Below, piece after piece: positions 1 through 4,921 of a DNA stretch of 10,528 bases. The position numbers and the translations under genes were made by a program. The DNA comes from Planctomycetaceae bacterium (lineage in GTDB: Bacteria; Planctomycetota; Planctomycetia; Planctomycetales; Planctomycetaceae): assembly GCA_029259875.1 (NCBI GenBank), contig JAJDEK010000168.1, positions 1 to 10,528 on the forward strand. Reading direction: 5' to 3'. The notes beneath the pieces are model-generated. The model ran no database searches and had not been told where the DNA came from. It saw only the letters and a list, made by a program, of their open reading frames with translations. Position 1 is the first letter of the stretch. Each line of letters begins with the position of its first letter.

Positions 1-124
1 ATTAGGATATGGTTCTCACACAGAAAAATTGCAGGAAGAAATCACTTCTACCATGGACCGTGTTCGTGACTTCAGTCGCTTATTAGAGCCAATCAAAGCC
101 ATGACCATACGCACAAATGGCTAA
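1..124 (+). CDS. C-terminal fragment of an unrecognised protein (5' end outside window)
   Basis: The frame starting at base 2 is open from the window edge to a TAA at 122-124 and encodes 40 residues ending in KAMTIRTNG. The other two forward frames are not comparably open; frame 1 hits a TGA within the first 70 bases. The fragment is rich in charged and helix-forming residues (segments such as EKLQEEITSTMDRVRDF), which suggests an alpha-helical C-terminus. No domain is recognisable in so short a piece, and I assign no function. A weak hairpin followed by Ts lies about 70 bp downstream and could end its transcript. That this is a real gene end is an inference from the open frame and the absence of any competing gene here. 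Confidence 0.5.
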   Translation, partial: LGYGSHTEKLQEEITSTMDRVRDFSRLLEPIKAMTIRTNG

Positions 125-195
125 GTTTTAAGACCACTCTGTAATATATGATTCAGTCCTCCACAAATCGGATTCCGTAGTTTTCTGCCGTTTGC

Positions 196-218
196 TAGGC
201 AAAGCCTATCCTCTTTTT
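196..218 (+). terminator. Weak candidate terminator after the fragment gene
   Basis: TAGGC (196-200) and GCCTA (204-208) form a 5-bp stem with an AAA loop, followed by a T-rich run ending in five Ts (214-218). The stem is short, so this is only a possible intrinsic terminator for the gene ending at 124. Confidence 0.3.
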
Positions 219-321
219 GATGTCACATTTATCAATTTGATCTCACTTTTTTGTGTAGATGCAAATCTAGCACAATCCGCAAACCTTACCCAATAAAGCA
301 CTTATACTTTTTTCTGTTCAA

Positions 322-338
322 TTGGCACAATCGATGCT
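322..338 (+). promoter_or_regulatory. Candidate sigma-54 (RpoN) -24/-12 promoter
   Basis: The sequence TTGGCAC-AATCG-ATGCT matches the RpoN consensus YTGGCACG-N4-TTGCW at 10 of the 12 fixed positions of TGGCACG/TTGCW. The invariant GG (324-325) and GC (336-337) are separated by exactly 10 bases, as required. Transcription would start near 348, giving a leader of roughly 55 nt before the ATG at 405. No enhancer-binding-protein site was identified. The match is clear by eye; its function is inferred. Confidence 0.45.
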
Positions 339-404
339 TTTATCACTCTTTAGAAGCGGCCAAGAATTAAGACAATTTGGTAATTTCTTTTAAGGAACAG
401 AAAG

Positions 405-710
405 ATGAGAAAATTATTGATCGTATGCGTCGCAGTAGCTGGATTCGCGTTGGTTGGAAATACTTCCACAGCAGATGCGGGTGTCAGGTTCAACGTACAA
501 CTTGGTAATGGATATGGCGGATATTATGGTAACCGAAATTGCTATAATCGACCTTATTACCATGGAAGACGTCACTCGTTCTGGCATGATACCAGTCACT
601 ATGATTACCGGCCCGGTGGATTCTACCGACATGGAAATCATTTCCACTATCAGCCAGGGCGGTACAATTTTCACCGAACAGGACACTGGGATACGATTCA
701 CCACCATTGA
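405..710 (+). CDS. Small secreted His/Tyr-rich protein
   Basis: This 101-residue protein has a classic signal peptide: positive start (MRK), hydrophobic core (LLIVCVAVAGFALVG), and a likely signal-peptidase I cut after ADA at residue 25. The mature part of about 76 residues has roughly 12 His and 11 Tyr, plus many Gly, Arg and Asn, and a single Cys, and it ends in three His. Short aromatic/basic motifs recur (HYDYRPGGFYRHG, HFHYQPGRYNFHR). The start is supported by AAGGAA at 392-397, 7 nt before the ATG. A sigma-54-like promoter lies upstream and a strong hairpin downstream, so it is probably transcribed alone. I do not recognise a named family. The composition suggests periplasmic or surface metal binding, or a structural role, but that is inference. 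ORFs in other frames here lack a signal peptide. Confidence 0.8.
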   Translation: MRKLLIVCVAVAGFALVGNTSTADAGVRFNVQLGNGYGGYYGNRNCYNRPYYHGRRHSFWHDTSHYDYRPGGFYRHGNHFHYQPGRYNFHRTGHWDTIHHH

Positions 711-746
711 GTTCAACATCCCTGTTCTTTGAGAGTGGCTTAATTA

Positions 747-782
747 ACAAAGGCAGGTCTGGAAGTGCAGACCTGCCTTTGT
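747..782. terminator. Hairpin between convergent genes (possible bidirectional terminator)
   Basis: A perfect 15-bp stem, ACAAAGGCAGGTCTG (747-761) with CAGACCTGCCTTTGT (768-782), encloses a 6-nt loop (GAAGTG). It lies 36 bp after the plus-strand gene and 21 bp after the stop of the minus-strand sulfatase gene. There is no long T-tract on either side beyond the Ts within the stem, so it may act as a transcript-stabilising hairpin as much as a factor-independent terminator. Confidence 0.7.
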
Positions 783-803
783 AATTGTTCAATAATCGCT
801 GCT

Positions 804-2129
804 CTATTTTTCAGAACCATCCCACCACGCATCAGTTAGTTTTAATAACTGTTGTGCTTTATCAGGAAATTTGGCAGCGACATTCTTTTTCTCGTAAGGA
901 TCTTGAGAAAGATTGAATAGCTCAACTTTCTCGTTGGCAAGTCGGGGTCCCGGGATAATCGCCTTCCATTTCCCCTCTATACACCAACGGTATTTGAGAC
1001 TCGAAGCGGGATCATCAATATCTACCATATCATGCTCAAAAATATCACCGAAGATCGCTTTTCGCTGCGTTTTTCCTCCTTGCTCCATAACTTTGAGCAA
1101 GTCAATGCCTTGCATCGCCTTGGTTGGTTTCAATCCGACTGCGTTTAACAAGGTCGGCACGATATCAATACTGCTGACCAGTGTGTCATATTCAGCCGGA
1201 TTAATTTTTCCAGGCCATCGAAACATAATCGGAGTTCGAATTCCACCATCATAAGGGCTCCGTTTCGATTTGGGAGCATAACGAAACCTACGTTTCATTT
1301 TTTTTCGTTCCTGATTGGACTCAGGAACATATTGAATCCAGCCATTATCCGTCACATAAACGACAATCGTATTTTTAGAGAGGTCTTTTTGATCAAGATA
1401 GTCTAAAAGCTGACCACAAGTCTCATCAAACCACTCGCACATCGCATAGTAATACGATAATTCAATCGGTAGCTCGGGACTACGATACTTATCCAATAAT
1501 CGCTTGGGAGGATTATGGGGTGTATGAGGTAAAAAAGGAGCATACCACAAGTAAAAGGGATCTTCTCCACACTGATCAATAAACTGAAAAACAGGAGCCA
1601 TTCCTTCTCGACCAACTTTGAGTCCTACATCTCCATGTCTTCCTCCCCGTTTGGGGTCACCATGAGTCATCGCAGAAGTAAATCCGGCTAATTCAGGTTT
1701 GCCTTCCCACCACTTCCCTGATTGGAAGCTTTGATAACCTAACTTTCCCAGCATCGCAGGCATACAATCCACGCTCTGGACATGCTTCAACAACTTCTGT
1801 CGGTCTGTTCCCTTCGGAGGATCATTTCCCGTGATTTTATGCTGGTAGGGATATAAACCCGTCACAAGTGTCATCAGACTGGGTCTGCACAGACTGGTAG
1901 GAACATACCCCCTTTTGAATACGGCACTTTCTGCTGCCAACTTATCTAAATTGGGAGTCTGAATAACTTCGTGCCCCATAAATCGATAATCGTTCCAAGC
2001 CTGATCGTCTGAGATAATCATCACGATATTAGGATGAGTGGCTTTGGAATCTGCCATCACAATACGATGCGAACTGATTAAGCACAAAATAAGAATCAGT
2101 AGTGTTGTTAACTTCCTGAATACATTCAC
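804..2129 (-). CDS. Secreted sulfatase (arylsulfatase family, alkaline-phosphatase superfamily)
   Basis: A 441-residue sulfate-ester hydrolase with an N-terminal signal peptide (hydrophobic residues 8-19). Sulfatase landmarks are present in order: HPNIVMIISDDQ with metal-binding D41/D42; the active-site motif C81-R-P-S-L followed by MTLVTGLYP; GKW with K139; PFLPHTPH with H202; TDNG with D261/N262; GGIRTP with R298; and the C-terminal subdomain ending ELFNLSQDPYEKKNVA. C81 should be oxidised to formylglycine by a maturase not present in this window. The usual CxPSR arginine is Leu (L85). From memory, CRPSL together with the GKWWEG and GGRHGDVGLKVGREG segments marks a recurrent planctomycete subfamily, so I do not call the gene inactive. 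Family length is normal. The start codon is GTG, chosen because AGAGGAG lies 6 nt upstream. The substrate is unknown, probably a sulfated polysaccharide. It appears monocistronic. Confidence 0.93.
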   Translation of the reverse strand: MNVFRKLTTLLILILCLISSHRIVMADSKATHPNIVMIISDDQAWNDYRFMGHEVIQTPNLDKLAAESAVFKRGYVPTSLCRPSLMTLVTGLYPYQHKITGNDPPKGTDRQKLLKHVQSVDCMPAMLGKLGYQSFQSGKWWEGKPELAGFTSAMTHGDPKRGGRHGDVGLKVGREGMAPVFQFIDQCGEDPFYLWYAPFLPHTPHNPPKRLLDKYRSPELPIELSYYYAMCEWFDETCGQLLDYLDQKDLSKNTIVVYVTDNGWIQYVPESNQERKKMKRRFRYAPKSKRSPYDGGIRTPIMFRWPGKINPAEYDTLVSSIDIVPTLLNAVGLKPTKAMQGIDLLKVMEQGGKTQRKAIFGDIFEHDMVDIDDPASSLKYRWCIEGKWKAIIPGPRLANEKVELFNLSQDPYEKKNVAAKFPDKAQQLLKLTDAWWDGSEK

Positions 2130-2135
2130 ATTTCA

Positions 2136-2142
2136 CTCCTCT
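2136..2142 (-). promoter_or_regulatory. Shine-Dalgarno site fixing the sulfatase GTG start
   Basis: On the minus strand AGAGGAG is followed by a 6-nt spacer (TGAAAT) and the GTG at 2129-2127. No in-frame ATG fits a complete signal peptide, so this site decides the start. Confidence 0.8.
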
Positions 2143-2255
2143 GGTCTGAAGCAAGATCACTTGGTGTAGGTAACTCAATCATCTCAGTAATGCCAAAATG
2201 CCCCACTGAGTTTAACAGCTAGTTTTGAGGCTAGATTATTGATGTGGTCGAAAGC

Positions 2256-2277
2256 AGAATTATTTTCAAATAATTCT
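2256..2277. repeat. 22-bp AT-rich palindrome upstream of sulfatase
   Basis: AGAATTATTT (2256-2265) and AAATAATTCT (2268-2277) are perfect inverted repeats separated by TC. The element lies about 125 bp upstream of the sulfatase start. Two-fold symmetry with a short spacer fits an operator for a dimeric regulator, but no regulator gene lies in the window and AT-rich dyads can occur by chance. Confidence 0.35.
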
Positions 2278-2545
2278 TTAAAACACCCAACACAAGACAT
2301 TATAATAACGTAACAAATTGCAGGAGAAATACACACTTAAGAAAACCACATTCAAACCATCCTACCAACTAACCCACTAAGGTCAACACCCAAAACGACT
2401 TACGAACCAATCAGCAATAGAACACCTTGGACGAGACTGCACAAAAATTCTCCACGTAATTTACTTTTAACTTTGATTACCAAGATCGACTTAATTGAGA
2501 TCATTTTTCAAATTTGTCATTCTTGATTCGAGTGGCTTGGAAGCG

Positions 2546-2574
2546 TTGACAGCATAGAAACGGATAATTCTAAT
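2546..2574 (+). promoter_or_regulatory. Candidate sigma-70 promoter for the cytochrome gene
   Basis: A perfect -35 TTGACA (2546-2551), an ideal 17-bp spacer, and a -10 TCTAAT (2569-2574, five of six matching TATAAT). Transcription would begin near 2581, leaving a leader of about 100-137 nt depending on which start codon is used. Confidence 0.6.
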
Positions 2575-2641
2575 GTAGAAAGAACCACAAGGATTTAATG
2601 GTTCAAAAGTTGATTTTTTTTAATTGGGGCAACCACATCTT

Positions 2642-2672
2642 GATGTCTCAGGTTGGCTCTAACCTGAGTATC
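2642..2672 (+). promoter_or_regulatory. Leader hairpin upstream of the cytochrome gene
   Basis: CTCAGGTT (2647-2654) pairs with AACCTGAG (2661-2668) around a GGCTCT loop, and GAT/ATC (2642-2644 with 2670-2672) extends the stem past a small internal loop. It would lie in the 5' leader of the transcript from the 2546-2574 promoter. No T-tract follows, so it is not a simple terminator. A role in translation control or mRNA stability is only inferred. Confidence 0.35.
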
Positions 2673-2707
2673 AGAAGTTAGATGTCACTTACTTTTTGGA
2701 AGAATAT

Positions 2708-2713
2708 GAGGAA
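2708..2713 (+). promoter_or_regulatory. Shine-Dalgarno site favouring the 2718 start
   Basis: GAGGAA lies here; its core GAGG is 6 nt before the ATG at 2718. The other in-frame ATGs (2682, 2706, 2730) have weaker or badly spaced upstream sites, which is why 2718 is chosen for the cytochrome gene. Confidence 0.5.
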
Positions 2714-2717
2714 ATTT

Positions 2718-3089
2718 ATGCGGAACATAATGAACATTAAAACGGCTTTACTATTTGGTTTTGCGGTAGCAGGTTTATCTCTGATCTACACATCAAACGA
2801 GGTCGAAGCACGACCTAACTTTAAAAAGATCTGGGCAGCAACCTACCCCGATTCTAAAATGCTTGTCGCCAAGAAATGTGGCGTCTGCCATCCTGGAAAG
2901 ACCAAGAAAGAGAAAAATTCCTATGCTGCAGCCGTCTACAAAGGTCTGGGAAAACGGAAACAAACTAACAAAGACGTTATTGTAAAGGCATTGAAAGATG
3001 CTGAAACAATGCCTAGCCCCGTCGAAGGCAAAACATTCGGTGATTTCATCAAAGCGGATGAGCAACCACCGGCTGCTAAAAAAGAATAG
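2718..3089 (+). CDS. Small secreted c-type cytochrome-like protein (one CxxCH)
   Basis: From the chosen start this is a 123-residue precursor. The signal peptide (core TALLFGFAVAGLSLIY, probable cut after VEA) leads to a mature protein of about 92 residues. It carries one heme-attachment motif CGVCH (C54, C57, H58, numbered from this start), followed by a Lys-rich segment (PGKTKKEKN). M98 in ETMPSP is a plausible distal heme ligand. A Pro/Ala/Lys-rich tail ends the protein. Heme would be attached covalently outside the cytoplasmic membrane and the protein would carry electrons, but its partners are unknown. Similar single-CxxCH mini-proteins recur in planctomycetes, as I recall, without a defined role. 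Start choice is uncertain: in-frame ATGs at 2682, 2706 and 2730 are alternatives. It has its own sigma-70-like promoter and a strong terminator, so it is likely monocistronic. Confidence 0.82.
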   Translation: MRNIMNIKTALLFGFAVAGLSLIYTSNEVEARPNFKKIWAATYPDSKMLVAKKCGVCHPGKTKKEKNSYAAAVYKGLGKRKQTNKDVIVKALKDAETMPSPVEGKTFGDFIKADEQPPAAKKE

Positions 3090-3146
3090 CCGCTGTCATA
3101 ATTCAACACTTCAAAGTAAGTAGTTGATTCAGCAACTCAAGAGTTC

Positions 3147-3180
3147 AAAGCAGGGCATTGATCAATGCCCTGCTTTTTTT
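3147..3180 (+). terminator. Strong intrinsic terminator of the cytochrome gene
   Basis: A 30-bp perfect palindrome has arms AAAGCAGGGCATTGA (3147-3161) and TCAATGCCCTGCTTT (3162-3176), followed by further Ts to 3180 (seven consecutive Ts from 3174). It lies about 57 bp after the cytochrome stop. The right arm also encodes the last four codons and the TGA stop of the opposing EEP-family gene, so it may stop transcription in both directions. Confidence 0.88.
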
Positions 3181-3911
3181 ATAAAGTCCTTAGCATGCTG
3201 ATTTAAATGAAAATCGACTACCAGCGGTAAATGGTCGGAAGCTTCTTTTGAAAGTTTCGAGCGCGCGAGTTTCACATTTTTAACACCTATCTCTCCCCGA
3301 ACAAATGCCTTATCTAAAGTACCAACGGGCATATAGGCGGGAAAAGAACGAAATTTCGAGGGAGGATGGGTAACTTCCTGAAAATCATGCTCGGAAAGCT
3401 GTGCTTTCGCCAATGTATTCCTCCAGTCGTTGGTATCACCAACCACCACGGTAGGATAGCCATTCCCTTCCTCAAACAACCGATGCGTCAACAAGTGGTT
3501 AATCTGCCAGTGCCGCTCTTTCTCAGCCAATCCCAAATGGAAATTCACTAGTTGAAACGCACCTTCTGGTGAATCAATGACAGCAATCTGTGCGCCACGC
3601 GTTTTACGCCATTTCATAGTCAGAGAAATCTGATGCTGTGATAGAAATGGCCAACGTGAAAGGATTAAATTTCCATAGCCACCGGTTTTCAGCTTTACAT
3701 TCAACTGAAAGAGAGACTCCCGCATATTGAAATACTCAGCAAATATTTTAGGCTGATTATTAAACCGGGAGCGTTTTACGTTTCGATCCACTTCATGCAG
3801 ACAGATAATATCGGGATTCTCTGACTCAATGACGCTGAGGACTCTTTCCAACCGATAACGTCGGTCGCGTCCACCAATACCTTTATGAATATTATAACTT
3901 AATAATCGCAT
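3162..3911 (-). CDS. Endonuclease/exonuclease/phosphatase (EEP) family metal-dependent hydrolase
   Basis: A 249-residue protein with the full EEP fold signature: LLSYNIHKGIGG (N7), CLHEVD (E40, metal ligand), VNFHLGL (H125), VVGDTNDW (D159, N161), LDKAFV (D200) and SDHLPLVVDF (D226/H227, catalytic). The YNIHKGIGGRDRRYRLERV start and SDHLPL end resemble the YbhP-type subgroup, often found near cardiolipin-synthase-type genes; none is visible here. Members cleave phosphodiester or phosphomonoester bonds using Mg2+, in nucleic acids or phospholipid/inositol compounds; the substrate here is unknown. There is no signal peptide, so it is probably cytoplasmic. It lies 16 bp after the cupredoxin-like gene and is probably cotranscribed. 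The ribosome-binding site is weak (AAGAG about 10 nt upstream), so it may be translated by coupling. Its stop codon sits inside the facing gene's terminator palindrome. Confidence 0.9.
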   Translation of the reverse strand: MRLLSYNIHKGIGGRDRRYRLERVLSVIESENPDIICLHEVDRNVKRSRFNNQPKIFAEYFNMRESLFQLNVKLKTGGYGNLILSRWPFLSQHQISLTMKWRKTRGAQIAVIDSPEGAFQLVNFHLGLAEKERHWQINHLLTHRLFEEGNGYPTVVVGDTNDWRNTLAKAQLSEHDFQEVTHPPSKFRSFPAYMPVGTLDKAFVRGEIGVKNVKLARSKLSKEASDHLPLVVDFHLNQHAKDFIKKAGH

Positions 3912-3927
3912 TATTGAAGCGCTCTTA

Positions 3928-4710
3928 CTATTTCGCGAACATTTGCGGAGTGACTTTGATCACACCCAGATCATTTTTATCAGGCGTTATCTTCATTTTA
4001 ATTCGCCCCCGCTTCCAATTGTCTTTTGCGACAAGATATCCTGCTTTTTCTTGCCATAGTTGAAATTCCCAGTCACCCACAGGCAAGTTCTTGATAGAGA
4101 ACCGACCTGCTGCATCTGTCGTCGCAAAATAAGGATGATTGAGCGCCACCAACCAACCTTCCTGCCAGGGATGAATACTGCAACTCATGCGTAAAGGAAG
4201 TTTTTCACCATATTCAAAGCGATGCTTCATTTCTTCTCCAGGAGGTAATACTTGATTGAGGCTGTTATTTCGATAAGCCTTCACTTGAAAACCATGCGCA
4301 CAAAGATCCTTATTCACTGCTAATAATTGCTGTTTTTTAACCCAGAGCCCCGCAACGTGTGGTTGAAAGATACAGCCCTTGTTTTGAATTGTGATTGATT
4401 CAGGCAGTTCCTGATAACTTGAGTGTATCTGCGCATCATTCAGCTTGGACTCACGTAGATAGATAAAAACATTCTTTACCCCTCCATTTTTGCCAATCAC
4501 TAATGACTGATCCACAATCTGATCACTGAACTTGCCACAAATTTCCTGATCTCGGCTAATATCGAGTTTTTGAGGCTTAGATGGCTTACCGGTATAGATA
4601 AACTGCCCTGTCAGTGTTCCCCATTCTGCAGCCTGAATTGGTTGCACAAACGAAAACACGAGCCCAAACAATAACAGGCACTTATTGAAATATAATTCGT
4701 GTCGATTCAA
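3928..4710 (-). CDS. Secreted cupredoxin-like / carboxypeptidase-regulatory-like protein
   Basis: A 260-residue protein with a signal peptide (hydrophobic CLLLFGLVFSFV, probable cut after IQA near residue 27). An N-terminal beta domain (GTLTGQFIYTGKP) is followed by a plastocyanin-like region: CIFQPHV (C113, H118), VNKDLCAHGF (H139) and MSCSIHPW (C177, H180). The His...Cys-x2-His set (H139, C177, H180) could form a type-1 copper site, although no clear axial Met is placed. A regulatory-like beta-sandwich segment follows (HPYFATTDAAGRFSIKNLPVGDWEFQLWQE). This layout matches proteins loosely annotated as 'methylamine utilization' or 'carboxypeptidase regulatory-like' in planctomycetes, as I recall. 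Role inferred: periplasmic electron transfer or copper binding. The start is TTG with GGGAG 9 nt upstream; the next Met is residue 161, so no ATG start is possible. It is the first gene of a probable operon with the EEP hydrolase. Confidence 0.8.
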   Translation of the reverse strand: MNRHELYFNKCLLLFGLVFSFVQPIQAAEWGTLTGQFIYTGKPSKPQKLDISRDQEICGKFSDQIVDQSLVIGKNGGVKNVFIYLRESKLNDAQIHSSYQELPESITIQNKGCIFQPHVAGLWVKKQQLLAVNKDLCAHGFQVKAYRNNSLNQVLPPGEEMKHRFEYGEKLPLRMSCSIHPWQEGWLVALNHPYFATTDAAGRFSIKNLPVGDWEFQLWQEKAGYLVAKDNWKRGRIKMKITPDKNDLGVIKVTPQMFAK

Positions 4711-4719
4711 GATTATCGT

Positions 4720-4724
4720 CTCCC
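4720..4724 (-). promoter_or_regulatory. Shine-Dalgarno site for the TTG start of the cupredoxin-like gene
   Basis: On the minus strand GGGAG is followed by 9 nt and the TTG at 4710-4708. The signal peptide begins immediately after, and no ATG exists in this part of the frame, so this site supports the rare TTG start. Confidence 0.6.
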
Positions 4725-4829
4725 AGTAGCCTTCAACTTTATAAATAATAGACTCTGCAAAGCCTACCTCTAATATATTACCTACGATCTGCTCTAGATG
4801 AAAGAAGAGAGAGGGGACACTTCACCAAT

Positions 4830-4867
4830 AAAAAAGCCCTCTGCAAATTGAACTCATTTGCAGAGGG
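4830..4867 (-). terminator. Intrinsic terminator of the giant gene
   Basis: Read on the minus strand, CCCTCTGCAAAT (4867-4856) pairs with ATTTGCAGAGGG (4848-4837) around a 7-nt loop, followed by C and six Ts (4835-4830). It lies about 55 bp after the stop of the giant gene and separates it from the downstream cupredoxin-like gene. Confidence 0.88.
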
Positions 4868-4921
4868 TTTTGTAACTTTATCTCTAAAACCACTCACCAA
4901 CGAATGATTATAGATTAACTC

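Larger units (their letters stand above)
2130..2681. other. 552-bp intergenic region between divergent sulfatase and cytochrome genes
   Basis: AT-rich sequence with no convincing long coding frame. It holds the sulfatase ribosome-binding site (2136-2142, minus), a 22-bp AT-rich palindrome (2256-2277), a near-consensus sigma-70 promoter on the plus strand (2546-2574), a possible 27-codon leader frame (2598-2681), and a hairpin (2642-2672) just before the cytochrome gene. I saw nothing assignable between about 2310 and 2540, nor a clear minus-strand promoter for the sulfatase. Confidence 0.6.

Noticed and set aside
414..792. Overlapping ORFs in other frames around the His/Tyr-rich gene (about 90-100 codons on both strands)
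   Set aside because: They lack a signal peptide or recognisable domain and are mirrored by the biased His/Tyr codons of the real gene, which has a ribosome-binding site and a signal peptide.
1875..1889. Calling the sulfatase a pseudogene because of the CRPSL motif
   Set aside because: The frame is intact, all metal and catalytic residues other than that Arg are present, and the motif is recalled as recurrent in a planctomycete subfamily.
2301..2306. TATAAT on the plus strand as a -10 promoter element
   Set aside because: No acceptable -35 at 16-18 bp and no gene within about 380 bp downstream; the better-placed TTGACA/TCTAAT promoter lies at 2546-2574.
2642..2672. Hairpin before the cytochrome gene as an intrinsic terminator
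   Set aside because: No T-tract follows and it lies between a good promoter and the coding region, so a leader structure fits better.
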